The notes under the pieces are model-generated. The model worked only from the letters and a program-made list of their open reading frames with translations. It was not told the origin of the DNA and made no database searches. The position numbers were made by a program, and so were the translations under genes. DNA of 25,025 nt from a virus, in the IMG/VR virus record IMGVR_UViG_3300037193_002971, positions 1 through 25,025 of that record; one strand, given 5' to 3'. Below, piece by piece: positions 1 to 9,072 of this stretch (positions are counted from its first letter, which is position 1; each line of letters begins with the position of its first letter).

Positions 1-1
1 G

Positions 2-781
2 AATCTGGCGCTGGAGCGCGCCAAGGCGCTCGAGCAGTTCAAGATGGAGATCGGCAACCGGGAGCGCACCGCGCAGACCGAGCGCATCGACGCCGCCACC
101 GGGAAGATCGCTGACGCGAAGGTCGGCGAGCGGCGCGCCGAGGTCGAGCGCGGGATCGTCGATCGCGCCGGCTGGACCCCCGAGCAGCAGGCTGCGGTGG
201 ATCAGTCCATGGCGGCCGACCGGCAAGCGCTCATGGGCGACGTGAAGACCCGCACGCAGGCGGCGATTCAGACCGGCGACATCGCCCCAAAGGACGCGGC
301 CGTGCTGAATCAGAAGAGCGAAGCGGACCTCACCCGCCTGATGCTCGGCGAGCAGCGCAACCAGACGATGGCCCTGATCGCAGCCGGGCACGACGAGACG
401 CGCAAGCTTGTCGCCGGCATGGCGGCGGCGTCGAAGCGCGACTCGTCGAGCAAGGAGGACCGCGTGCTTGTGCACCAGTTCCTCGCACAGTTCGACCGCA
501 AGATTTCCGGCAACCAGGCCGAGATCCGCAGTCTCCGCGCGTCGATGAAGAACAGCTTCGACGAGGAAGAGAAGAAGGGCATCCAGTCGCAGATTGCGGA
601 GCTGGAAGCGGCCAACCGGAACCTGGAAAAGGCGCAGATGCAGTACGCCAGGGACTCGGGAGTGAAAGTTCCCGAGGTGGCTTCGACGCCAGCGCCTGCA
701 CCCGCGCCAGCTGCCGCCGGCGGCGCGAAGCCCTGGGAGAAGTACCGCACGCCGGCCGCTGGTGGCCGCAGCGGCAAGTAA
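2..781 (+). CDS. Coiled-coil phage protein, 5' end outside the window
   Basis: The frame is open from the first bases of the window with no stop. The ATG at 44 lacks a ribosome binding site, so the true start probably lies upstream and this is a C-terminal part of about 259 residues. It is rich in Glu, Lys, Arg, Ala and Gln with heptad-like helices, especially over the middle third, and ends in an Ala/Pro-rich low-complexity stretch followed by a basic Gly/Arg/Ser tail. It has no signal peptide, membrane segment or catalytic motif. It stops 9 bases before the giant virion-protein gene on the same strand, so the two are probably co-transcribed late genes. A role as an internal or scaffold-like virion component is inferred from position only; I do not recognise the family. 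Confidence 0.75.
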   Translation, partial: NLALERAKALEQFKMEIGNRERTAQTERIDAATGKIADAKVGERRAEVERGIVDRAGWTPEQQAAVDQSMAADRQALMGDVKTRTQAAIQTGDIAPKDAAVLNQKSEADLTRLMLGEQRNQTMALIAAGHDETRKLVAGMAAASKRDSSSKEDRVLVHQFLAQFDRKISGNQAEIRSLRASMKNSFDEEEKKGIQSQIAELEAANRNLEKAQMQYARDSGVKVPEVASTPAPAPAPAAAGGAKPWEKYRTPAAGGRSGK

Positions 782-790
782 GGGAACCTC

Positions 791-3700
791 ATGGCAGAAC
801 TTGCTGTCGGAACCGAGGAAAACGGCTACCGGTTCGTCGGAGGCGATCCGGCTTCGCCAACCAGCTGGGAGCCGGCGGGCCTGAAGATCGGCACGGAGGA
901 CTCCGGCTTCCGCTTCCGCGGGGGGGACCCTTCCGACGAGGCGAGCTGGGAGCCGGTGCCGGCGAAGAAGGGCGTCCTCGACCGCATCGGCACCGAACTC
1001 GGCCAGCTGCGCGACGAGGCCTTCTCCGGCATCGAGCAGGCGGTGTCGGCCGTGAAGAACGTGAATGCCGCCGGCCAGGCGAAGCGCCTGCAGTCGACGC
1101 AGGAGCAGATCCGCGAACTGGAGCGGCGCGGCCGCGGAGACAGCATCGCGGCGCGCCAGCTGCGCGGCGAGGTGGCCAGCCTGCAGGAGCGCCTGCCCAC
1201 CACGATCGGCACCGCCGCAGAGGCCAATGCGACCGCGCAGCGCGGCTCCGAGATGGTCACCCGGCCGGCCGTGCAGAAGGTGGCGGCCGCCAAGACGCTC
1301 GGCGAGGCCTGGGACGCCTTCAAGGAGGCTCCGTACGACGTGATCGCGGGCGTGACGGCGCAGTCCCTGCCGCAGACGCTGCCGGCCCTGATCGTGGGCG
1401 CCATGGCCGGCCCTGCCGCCGGCGCGGCTGGCATGGGCCTGAGCAGCGGCGCCGTGGAATTCGGCAGTTCGCTGACGGACTTCGCCCGGGAGCAGGGCGT
1501 GAACACCGGTGACGCCAAGGCGCTGGAGGCCTTCTACTCCGACCCGCAGAAGCTGCAGGAGGGCTTGGCCTACGCGGGCAAGCGCGCCGGCATCATCGGC
1601 ACGCTGGATGCCGCTTCCGGCGGCATCGCCGGCAAGACCATCGCGCCTGCCATCAAGCGGCCGCTGGCGCGCCAGGCGGTCAACGTGCCCGCGCAGATGG
1701 GCGTGCAGGCCGCGGCCGGCGCTGCAGGTGAGGCAGGCGCGCAGCTGGCGACGAAGGGCGAGGTCGCCGCGCCCGGCCAGGTGCTGCTGGAAGCGGCGGG
1801 CGAACTGGGCGGCGCGCCGGCGGAAGTGGTGGCGTTCTCCCGCGAGGCGCGAGCGGCACTGCGGCCGCAGCCGAAGCCCGAGGACATCCTGAAGGCACCG
1901 GACGTCGATACGGCCATCCAGACGGCGCAGGAGGTGCTGGCGCTGCCGCCGCCAAGCGCGAACAGCGGAGACACCATCCTGACCACGTCCAGCGGCGAGG
2001 CAGGAACGACCGCCCAGATCGACGCAATGCGCCGGCAGCGCGAGATCCGCGAAGGCGGTAATGCGGGGCTGGGCCGCAATTCGGACATCGTGGACGTGGA
2101 TCCGAAGCCGGCACCGGGCCCAATCGTCAACGATGCCTCAGCGCTGCTGGAGCGCCAAGCTGCCGGCGACGTGCTTCCGTCGATGCTGGAGGCGCGCCGC
2201 ATGCGCACGGAGGCAGCTGACGCGGCGCAAGCTGAAGCGGCGCAGCGCCGGGAAGCCGAACTGGCCGCGATTCCCGAGCTGGCCGCGAAACAGAACACGG
2301 TGCAGGAAGCGCTCCAGCGCGCCGGCGCTGTGGAGGCGCCCACGGCGATGCAGTTGGCAATGCAGCGCGCGCGCGCCATCCCTGCTGCTGCCGAAGCCGC
2401 TGGTGCGCCAGCCGCACCGACGCAGCCAGCGCCGGTGCTCCCCCGGATCGTGGAGCGCACGCCTGAGATGGTCGCGTTGCCGCAGAAGCTCGCCGAGCAG
2501 CGCGTCGCAGCGACAGGCGGCGAGGTGGTGCGCATCAGGAACAAGTCGGGCAAGTTCGCCTTCACCGTCATCCCGAGGACTGCCGATGCGACCCAGCCAA
2601 CCTCAAGTGCCGCGTCCCCCGCGCCTGACCGCGCAGCAGCGACGCCGAGCGCGCCGGCAGAACCTGCCGCCGGACGTGCTGGCAGCGTGGGACCGGCTCC
2701 TGGTGGCGCCGCTGTCGCACCGCCTGCCGCAGTAGGCGAGCCGGCTGCGACGTGGTTTGGGCGCCGCGGCGACGGCTATCTTACGCAGGCGGATGCGGCC
2801 CTTGCGGTGCGTACGCGCGAGCGCAACAACCCGGATCTGCGCTGGGTCGTGGAGCAGATGCCTTCGGGCAAGTTCCGGCTGGCCGGGTACACCCAGGAGC
2901 AGCGGCCGACGGTTACTGCAACAGCAGTGCCGCGCCTACAATCCGATGAAGCAACTCGTGCACCCGATGAAACAGCGCCGCCGCAGACTGCTCGTCAAGA
3001 AGCCATTACCCAGGATCCTGCGCCTGAAGCTGGAAGTTCTCCGGGCCGCGTTCCCTCGACCGCTGAAGCCGGTACTGAAGGCGGCCAATCGGCGTCTGCC
3101 GATGGTCGAAACCGGGACGATCGTGTTCCGCAGGCCGGCCTGGCGGCAGGCGACCTAGCCGCCCAGCGAACCGACCAGGCGGCAGACGCCGATTCGGCGC
3201 AGGCGCGCGGCACCCAGCAGCCAGCGAAGCCGTTGGACCATGGCGAGCTGAACGTCCCCGGCCGGACGAGCCGGATCGACGCGGATCTGGATCGCTTCAA
3301 GGCCGAACAGGCGAAGGCGAAGAAGGCCGAGGCCAAGCAGATCTCCGCGCAGCGCCAGTCCGACAAGACCCGCGCCAAGGACCTGTTCGTCAAGCACTGG
3401 CCGGCCATGAAGGAGCGGATGGGCGCCCGCTTCGGCGAGAAGGCGTTGCGCGACATGCTGGACTCCATGGTCAAGTGGGAGCCGGCCAAGTTCATCGCCA
3501 TGGTGGAGAAGTTCCAGAAGGAACAGGCCGAGCGCGAGAACGACTCCGCGCAAGCGCGTGACACCGCCCAGCGCCGCTCCGACGAGCGCATGCCATCCGG
3601 CCTGACCATGGAGGAGGCGCGGCGCGCCATCCGCCGCATGCGCGGCCCCCGGGCGGGCGACGTCCAGAAGATCGTCAATGACCTGACCGCCGGCTGGAAG

Positions 3701-6700
3701 AACGGCCCGCGGATCCACGTCGTACAAACCGCGGACGACTTGCCTGGCGAGAACCCGTCGAACACCCGCGGCCTCTACGAGCGCGGCGAGATCTGGATTG
3801 TGGCCGGTTCGCTCGAGCACGGCACCCGCGCTGGCATCGCACGAACGCTCGCCCATGAAGCGGTGGCGCACTGGGGATTGCGCAACATGCTGGGCCGCGA
3901 GGCCTGGACCAAGCTGATGAACACGATCCAGCTGGGGATCAAGGCCGGCAACAAACAGCTGCGCGAGATTCAGGCCTATGTGCGCGAAACCTACGTTGAT
4001 GCCGAAGGTAACCTGTACCTGAACGAAGCACAGGAGGCCGACGAGATCGCCGCCATGGCGGTGGAAGACGCGATCGACGACGACGGCAACTTCAAGCCCG
4101 GCTTCGGCTTCCTGAAATCCGTGTGGGCGCAGGTGGCCCAGTTCCTGCGCGACCTGGGCATCAAGGTCGCCTTCAGCAACGCGCAGCTGCAGGGCATGCT
4201 GGTGCTGTCCATGCGGAACATGGAGGCGGGCCGACGCACCGCGGGCGGCGGGCAGCTGGCGGTAGCGGCGGCGCGCGAGGACGGCCGACTGAACGCCCTC
4301 GATGGTGAAGTGGCGGATGACACCCAGGCGACGGGCGCGCCGGAGGAGGACGCGTTCGAAGGCACCCAGCAAGCCCGAAGCACGATCACCGGCATCGCTC
4401 TGCCCAAGACCTGGCAGGCCCCGGACGAGTCGAAGCTGGACGACCTGATCTACACCCTGCAGGACAAGCACGTCGACACCAAGCGCGCGGTGCAGGCGGT
4501 GCGCGACTCGATCGGCGCCATCGCGGACGAGCAGGACCCCTACCTGCAGGAGGAACTGTTCCACGGGCGCGCGGCCAAGTCCACGAAGGACTTCCTGGAT
4601 AAGGAGCTTCGGCCGCTTCTCGTGGACATGCAGGCCCGCGGGGTGGAGCTCTCCGACTTCGAGGAATACCTGCACAACCGGCACGCAGAGCGCCGAAACG
4701 TGCAGGTGGCAAAGGTCAACGCCGGCATGTCCGACGGCGGCTCCGGGATCAAGACCAAGGACGCCCGCGCCTACCTGGCCGGCCTGCCGGCGGGGACGCG
4801 CCGCACCTACGAGATGCTGGCCAAGCGCGTGGATGCCATCACGAAGGCGACGCGCCAGCTGCTGGTCGACTCGGGCCTCGAGAAGCAGGAGACCATCGAT
4901 GCCTGGGATGCCGCCTACGGCGACGAGTACGTGCCGCTCATGCGGGAGGAGATGGACGACGGCCGCGCCGGCCTCGGGCAGGGCTACAGCGTCCGCGGCT
5001 CCGCGTCGAAGCGCGCCATGGGAAGCGACAAGCCGGTGGCCGACATCATCGCCAACATTGCCATGCAGCGCGAGCGCACCATCACCCGCGCGCAGAAGCG
5101 CCGAATCGGTGAGGCCCTGTACGGGCTGGTGCTGAAGGCTCCCAACGATGACTTCTGGATCGCGGTGGACCCCGCGCTGCAGCAGGACCCCAAGCAAGTG
5201 ATGCAGACGCAGCTGCAACTGATCACCATGGGGCTGGATCCGGCGGACGCCGAGAGCATCGCGAAAGAACCGACCCAGCGCTATGTCGACCCGCGCACCA
5301 AGCAGGTGGCCGAGCGCATCAACCCAGCGCTGCGCAGCGCCGACAACGTGCTGGCGGTCCGGGTCAACGGCGATGACAAGTTCGTCTTCTTCAACGCCCG
5401 CGACCCGCGCGCGATGCGCATGGTCACCGCCTTGAAGAACCTGGACGCCGACCAGCTCGGCACGGCCATGGGGTATGTGGCGAAGATGACGCGCTGGTTC
5501 GCCTCGGTGAATACCCAGTTCAACCCGATCTTCGGCATCACCAACCTCACGCGCGACGTCCAGGGCGCGCTGCTGAACCTGACTTCCACTCCGCTGGCTG
5601 CCCACAAGGCGGAAGTGGCAAACCACGTTCTTCCGGCGTTGCGCGGGATCTACATCGACCTGCGCGACCACCGTGCTGGCAAGACGCCAACGTCATCCTG
5701 GGCCCAGCTGTTCGAGGAATTCCAGCGGGAGGGCGGCGCCACCGGCTATCGCGACATGTACGCCAACGCGGCCGAGCGCGCCGACGGGATCGTGTCGGAG
5801 CTGCGTTCGATCAAGAGCGGCCGAGCCTTCAAGCTCGCCAAGGGCGTTTTCGACTGGCTGTCCGACTACAACGAGTCGATGGAAAACGCTGTCCGGGTGT
5901 CGGCCTACAAGGTCGGCGTAGAGCAGGGCCTCACGAAGCAGCAGGCCGCCAGCCTGGCCAAGAACCTGACGGTGAACTTCAACCGCAAGGGCCAGGTGGC
6001 GCTGCAGGCGGGCGCGCTGTACGCCTTCTTCAACGCATCGGCCCAGGGCACTGCGCGCCTCGCGCAGACGCTGTTCAAGGACGGCAAGCTGTCCGCGGCC
6101 GGCCAGAAGATCATCGCCGGCGGCCTGCTGCTGGGGGTGATGCAGGCGCTGTTGCTCGCGGCCGTCGGCTTCGACGAGGACGAGCCGCCCGACTTCGTGC
6201 GGGAGCGCTCCCTGGTGATCCCGATCTCCGGGACGAAGTACATCGCGATTCCGATGCCGCTTGGGTACCACGTCATCCCCAACCTTGGCCGCATCCCGAC
6301 CGAATGGGCGATGTCCGGTTTCAAGAACACGACGAAGCGGATCGCGCAGCTGGTCGGGGTGTTCGTCGACGCGTTCAACCCGATCGGCAATGCCGGCCTG
6401 TCGCTGCAAACGATCGCCCCGACGGTGATCGATCCGCTGGCCGCCCTGGCTGAGAACAAGGACTGGACCGGAAAGCCGATCGCCAAGAAGGACTTCGACG
6501 CGAACCGGCCCACCGCCGGCCACACCCGGGCGAAGGACACGGCAACGCCCTGGGCCAAGATGATCTCCTACGGGGTGAATATCGCCACGGGCGGCACCGA
6601 CTACAAGCCGGGCCTGGCGAGTCCAACGCCGGACCAGATCGACTACCTGATCGGCCAGGTGACCGGCGGCGTCGGCCGCGAAGTGAGCAAGCTGGCGCAG

Positions 6701-7102
6701 TCGGCCAGCGGCGCGATGTCGGGCGAGGACGTGCCGCTGCACAAGATCCCGCTGGTGGGCCGCTTCGTCGGCACCACTGAGGGTCAGGCCGCGGAGGCTG
6801 CGCGCTACTACGACAACCTGCGCGAGATCGGCTCCCACAAGGTGCAGATCGACGGGCTTCGAAAGGACGGCCGCGGCGCCGAGATCAGCGCCTACGTGCG
6901 CGAGAACAGCGCGGCCACCCTGGTGCCGATGGCTACCGCGATCCAGCGAGAGGTTACCGAGCTGCAGCACCGCAAGCGCGACCTGATCAAGAAAGACGCC
7001 CCGCCCGAGCGTGTGAAGCTGGTCGACCAGCAGATCACCAGCAGGATGAAGCTGCTGAACGACCGGGCGCGCAAGCTCGAAAAGGCGGCGGTCGCGCCCT
7101 AG
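791..7102 (+). CDS. Giant internal virion protein with LPD38-type domain (2103 aa)
   Basis: This very long late protein resembles the large polyvalent proteins of phages, thought to be carried in the capsid or ejected with DNA. The ATG at 791 follows AAGG at suitable spacing. Residues 6-29 and 33-56 are a tandem repeat, each with G-T-E, G-G-D-P and S-W-E-P. Residues of about 180-230 are Gly/Ala-rich and hydrophobic. Residues of about 540-890 are Ala/Pro/Gln-rich linker. Around 1022-1029 is H-E-A-V-A-H-W-G, a metallopeptidase-like HExxxH pattern seen in such proteins but not canonical HExxH. From about 1570 the sequence N-P-I-F-G-I-T-N-L-T-R-D fits LPD38. A hydrophobic helix lies near 1775-1795. 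The C-terminus is helical and charged. Assignment to LPD38 is from memory of the family; the enzymatic role is unknown. Confidence 0.85.
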   Translation: MAELAVGTEENGYRFVGGDPASPTSWEPAGLKIGTEDSGFRFRGGDPSDEASWEPVPAKKGVLDRIGTELGQLRDEAFSGIEQAVSAVKNVNAAGQAKRLQSTQEQIRELERRGRGDSIAARQLRGEVASLQERLPTTIGTAAEANATAQRGSEMVTRPAVQKVAAAKTLGEAWDAFKEAPYDVIAGVTAQSLPQTLPALIVGAMAGPAAGAAGMGLSSGAVEFGSSLTDFAREQGVNTGDAKALEAFYSDPQKLQEGLAYAGKRAGIIGTLDAASGGIAGKTIAPAIKRPLARQAVNVPAQMGVQAAAGAAGEAGAQLATKGEVAAPGQVLLEAAGELGGAPAEVVAFSREARAALRPQPKPEDILKAPDVDTAIQTAQEVLALPPPSANSGDTILTTSSGEAGTTAQIDAMRRQREIREGGNAGLGRNSDIVDVDPKPAPGPIVNDASALLERQAAGDVLPSMLEARRMRTEAADAAQAEAAQRREAELAAIPELAAKQNTVQEALQRAGAVEAPTAMQLAMQRARAIPAAAEAAGAPAAPTQPAPVLPRIVERTPEMVALPQKLAEQRVAATGGEVVRIRNKSGKFAFTVIPRTADATQPTSSAASPAPDRAAATPSAPAEPAAGRAGSVGPAPGGAAVAPPAAVGEPAATWFGRRGDGYLTQADAALAVRTRERNNPDLRWVVEQMPSGKFRLAGYTQEQRPTVTATAVPRLQSDEATRAPDETAPPQTARQEAITQDPAPEAGSSPGRVPSTAEAGTEGGQSASADGRNRDDRVPQAGLAAGDLAAQRTDQAADADSAQARGTQQPAKPLDHGELNVPGRTSRIDADLDRFKAEQAKAKKAEAKQISAQRQSDKTRAKDLFVKHWPAMKERMGARFGEKALRDMLDSMVKWEPAKFIAMVEKFQKEQAERENDSAQARDTAQRRSDERMPSGLTMEEARRAIRRMRGPRAGDVQKIVNDLTAGWKNGPRIHVVQTADDLPGENPSNTRGLYERGEIWIVAGSLEHGTRAGIARTLAHEAVAHWGLRNMLGREAWTKLMNTIQLGIKAGNKQLREIQAYVRETYVDAEGNLYLNEAQEADEIAAMAVEDAIDDDGNFKPGFGFLKSVWAQVAQFLRDLGIKVAFSNAQLQGMLVLSMRNMEAGRRTAGGGQLAVAAAREDGRLNALDGEVADDTQATGAPEEDAFEGTQQARSTITGIALPKTWQAPDESKLDDLIYTLQDKHVDTKRAVQAVRDSIGAIADEQDPYLQEELFHGRAAKSTKDFLDKELRPLLVDMQARGVELSDFEEYLHNRHAERRNVQVAKVNAGMSDGGSGIKTKDARAYLAGLPAGTRRTYEMLAKRVDAITKATRQLLVDSGLEKQETIDAWDAAYGDEYVPLMREEMDDGRAGLGQGYSVRGSASKRAMGSDKPVADIIANIAMQRERTITRAQKRRIGEALYGLVLKAPNDDFWIAVDPALQQDPKQVMQTQLQLITMGLDPADAESIAKEPTQRYVDPRTKQVAERINPALRSADNVLAVRVNGDDKFVFFNARDPRAMRMVTALKNLDADQLGTAMGYVAKMTRWFASVNTQFNPIFGITNLTRDVQGALLNLTSTPLAAHKAEVANHVLPALRGIYIDLRDHRAGKTPTSSWAQLFEEFQREGGATGYRDMYANAAERADGIVSELRSIKSGRAFKLAKGVFDWLSDYNESMENAVRVSAYKVGVEQGLTKQQAASLAKNLTVNFNRKGQVALQAGALYAFFNASAQGTARLAQTLFKDGKLSAAGQKIIAGGLLLGVMQALLLAAVGFDEDEPPDFVRERSLVIPISGTKYIAIPMPLGYHVIPNLGRIPTEWAMSGFKNTTKRIAQLVGVFVDAFNPIGNAGLSLQTIAPTVIDPLAALAENKDWTGKPIAKKDFDANRPTAGHTRAKDTATPWAKMISYGVNIATGGTDYKPGLASPTPDQIDYLIGQVTGGVGREVSKLAQSASGAMSGEDVPLHKIPLVGRFVGTTEGQAAEAARYYDNLREIGSHKVQIDGLRKDGRGAEISAYVRENSAATLVPMATAIQREVTELQHRKRDLIKKDAPPERVKLVDQQITSRMKLLNDRARKLEKAAVAP

Positions 7103-7254
7103 CGGAACGCCGGCCAGAAGAGCGCGATCACTGGGGACGCCAGCAGCAGCGCGACCAGGATGATCCAGGTCAGCTGCATCGCTTCCTTGCTGACCAGCGC
7201 GACGTAGCCGAGCACCAGTCCCCAAGCCCCCACGAGGATCAACGCCTCGACCAT
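7099..7254 (-). CDS. Small two-helix membrane protein (51 aa)
   Basis: A 51-residue frame starts at the ATG at 7254, with GGAG five bases upstream. It encodes two hydrophobic segments, roughly residues 3-20 and 28-48, joined by a short polar loop with S-K-E. Nothing else is in the protein. It converges on the giant virion gene, the two stop codons sharing the CTAG at 7099-7102. Size and topology would allow a holin-like or superinfection role, but no lysozyme or endopeptidase gene is next to it, so the function is open. The frame is short; the good ribosome binding site and coherent hydrophobic pattern are the main support. Confidence 0.5.
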   Translation of the reverse strand: MVEALILVGAWGLVLGYVALVSKEAMQLTWIILVALLLASPVIALFWPAFR

Positions 7255-7371
7255 CCACGCTCCAGAAGCCGCCCGGCGGGCGGTCTCCCGCGAGTGTAGG
7301 CGCAAAGCCGCGCCAGGCATGGGCCCCTCAATGCCCGGCACCTCTTTCCCACCACGACCCAGGAGGTCACC

Positions 7372-7683
7372 ATGCGCTTCTCCCTCGCCTTGATCCTGCT
7401 GCTGGCCGCAGCGCCTGTCCTGGCCGACTCGGAGGCCCGCCAAGGCAACGACTGGGTGCGGATCACCGCGAAGCCGTGCACGGACGAAAAGGTGCTGGCG
7501 CACATCGCCGCGGCTGGTGACAACCCGCTTGACTACCGCGCCGCGCGCGCCGAATTCTAGGGCGCGACGTACTCCGGCTGCTGGAAGCCGATGTTCGGCC
7601 GCAACGAGGTCTATCTCCGCTACGAGGACGGCGATCAGGGCCTGGTGCCCTTCAGCGAGCTGAAGCCGGTGAAGGAGGCGTAG
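7372..7683 (+). pseudogene. Small secreted phage protein interrupted by an in-frame amber codon
   Basis: The ATG at 7372 has a perfect AGGAGG five bases upstream and begins a signal peptide (M-R-F-S, a Leu/Ala core, then A-L-A-D-like cleavage near residue 19). The frame meets TAG at 7558-7560 after 62 residues, then stays open for 40 more codons to TAG at 7681-7683. The downstream part (G-C-W-K-P-M and Y-E-D-G-D-Q-G-L-V-P) looks like the conserved C-terminus of small periplasmic phage proteins of this type, where a Cys pair and the E-D-G-D-Q-G-L motif recur. A single C-to-T change, CAG to TAG, would explain the interruption. Either the gene is broken, the amber is suppressed, or the base is a sequencing error. 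Confidence 0.65.
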
Positions 7684-7686
7684 CCT

Positions 7687-8901
7687 CTAAGGCCGCGAGC
7701 CGGCCAATCTCGCGGAGCTGGTCGATGCCTGGCCGAGATGAGATCGCCCGTCCGTGTAGATCGCGAGTAACTTTTCCGAGAATGCCGCGGGATCGTGCTT
7801 CTCGCGAATTCTCCTGATCGCTCCCTGCGACTTCGCCAGGATCTGCCCCGGATTGGCAAAGATGTCCCGCACGACGTTCTCCAAGCCGGCGGCTATGTGG
7901 GCCGACAGATCACGGCGTTCTTGCGCGGTGGCGTATAGCGCCTCCCCGTGCATGTTCCGTGGCACTTCAATCAGCCAGCCGGCCTCACTCGAATTGATCT
8001 CCGGCAGGGCTCGCACGTTGGTGCTGATGACTGGGCAACTGCATGCCTGCGCCTCCAGCACCGAAAAGCCATAGGTGTCCGCGTAGGTGGGAAGCAGCGC
8101 AACGTGGGACTCGCGCATGATCTGCAGCACGGCGTCGTTGGGCAGAGAGTCGTGATGAGTGATCCAGTGCCGGTTGGCCGCGATCTCTTCTCGCGCGGAC
8201 AGCAGGTCGGCCGCTGTTTCGCCGCTCGCGTAGGGATCCAACTGAATCGAGCTTACCAGCGTCAGGTGTAGATCGAAGCCTTCTCTGCGCAGCCGACCCA
8301 GCACGTCCAGTACCTCTCGGCCACCCTTGCGGTGAAATGAGGCGCCCACCAGCACGAAGCGCATCGGCCCAGAGATCTCGACGTTACGCGGGTGCTGCTG
8401 TGATACGAGCAGCTTCTGCGGTGGGTGCAGCACGTGCATCTTGCTCTGGATCGCATCGGCGTACCGGGGAGCGAGGTCAAGAACGCGCTGCTGCATCCGG
8501 AAGTTGCAGCTGGACATGGCAATCAGTCCGCGACAGGTGGTGGAGGCGAGCAGCTTCAGCGCCGTCTGCACTCGCGCGTCCCCAACGGATGCGGCCCACA
8601 TCGCAGGGTTCAGCATGCTGCGGTAGCGAGGAACAACCGATTCGAAGGTCGTTACCCATGGCGTTCTGCCAAAGGAGACCTGGTTGAATAGGTGCAGGAC
8701 GTCAACCTGCCGGTGCAGCGCGGAACGGAAGTCCTGATGCAGATTCCAGCGGTCCCAGTGTCCGATCGACAGGTGCAATCGGTTGAAGATGCCAGCAGCG
8801 ATACTGGAAAGGTTCACGTCCCGCACGTACTCCACGTCGGGGCATGCGCCCACAACATTCCTGAGTAGCGGGTAGCTCCTGCCTGTGTATCCGACTCTCA
8901 T
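7687..8901 (-). CDS. Glycosyltransferase, GT4 family (404 aa)
   Basis: A cytoplasmic GT-B fold glycosyltransferase that should transfer a sugar from a nucleotide-sugar donor to a glycan or lipid acceptor. The N-terminal half begins M-R-V-G-Y-T-G-R-S. The donor-binding half begins near F-V-L-V-G-A-S-F-H-R-K-G-G, and carries the E-x7-E-like signature in D-T-Y-G-F-S-V-L-E-A-Q-A-C. The length of about 400 is normal for the family. I chose the ATG at 8901 because it overlaps the stop of the 38-aa gene upstream (ATGA) and matches the usual N-terminus; an ATG at 9069 would add unrelated sequence. It sits between the tail genes and the putative attP, where lambdoid phages carry accessory genes, so a role in altering the host surface after infection is plausible. 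The acceptor is unknown. Confidence 0.8.
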   Translation of the reverse strand: MRVGYTGRSYPLLRNVVGACPDVEYVRDVNLSSIAAGIFNRLHLSIGHWDRWNLHQDFRSALHRQVDVLHLFNQVSFGRTPWVTTFESVVPRYRSMLNPAMWAASVGDARVQTALKLLASTTCRGLIAMSSCNFRMQQRVLDLAPRYADAIQSKMHVLHPPQKLLVSQQHPRNVEISGPMRFVLVGASFHRKGGREVLDVLGRLRREGFDLHLTLVSSIQLDPYASGETAADLLSAREEIAANRHWITHHDSLPNDAVLQIMRESHVALLPTYADTYGFSVLEAQACSCPVISTNVRALPEINSSEAGWLIEVPRNMHGEALYATAQERRDLSAHIAAGLENVVRDIFANPGQILAKSQGAIRRIREKHDPAAFSEKLLAIYTDGRSHLGQASTSSARLAGSRP

Positions 8902-9014
8902 CGTGCCAGCACTGCGCCAATGACCAAGCCGACACACGCCCAGAAGAGGACGAGCAGAAGCGAGATGGGCAAGGGCTTTTTGCTGTCTGGCAGCCACCAG
9001 GGTTGCGTTTTCAT
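8898..9014 (-). CDS. 38-aa single-helix membrane protein, coupled to the glycosyltransferase
   Basis: The ATG at 9014 opens a 38-residue frame: a short polar N-terminus (M-K-T-Q-P-W-W), a lysine pair, and one hydrophobic helix at about residues 16-36. Its TGA overlaps the ATG of the glycosyltransferase as ATGA, the standard arrangement for translational coupling. No strong Shine-Dalgarno is visible; the upstream bases are locally A+T-rich and include CATAAT at -10-like spacing. The overlap and the coherent helix are the evidence that it is real. A small anchor or partner for the transferase is an inference. Confidence 0.5.
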   Translation of the reverse strand: MKTQPWWLPDSKKPLPISLLLVLFWACVGLVIGAVLAR

Positions 9015-9072
9015 GGTGGATGATTATGTAGCTAATTGAAACTTGACGAAATGACGGTTGCAGTGACATCGG

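Noticed and set aside
3155-5671. Long minus-strand open frame (838 codons) opposite the giant virion gene
   Set aside because: Arg/Gly/Leu/Val-rich shadow of a G+C-rich gene; no domains, and it is antisense to a well-supported protein.
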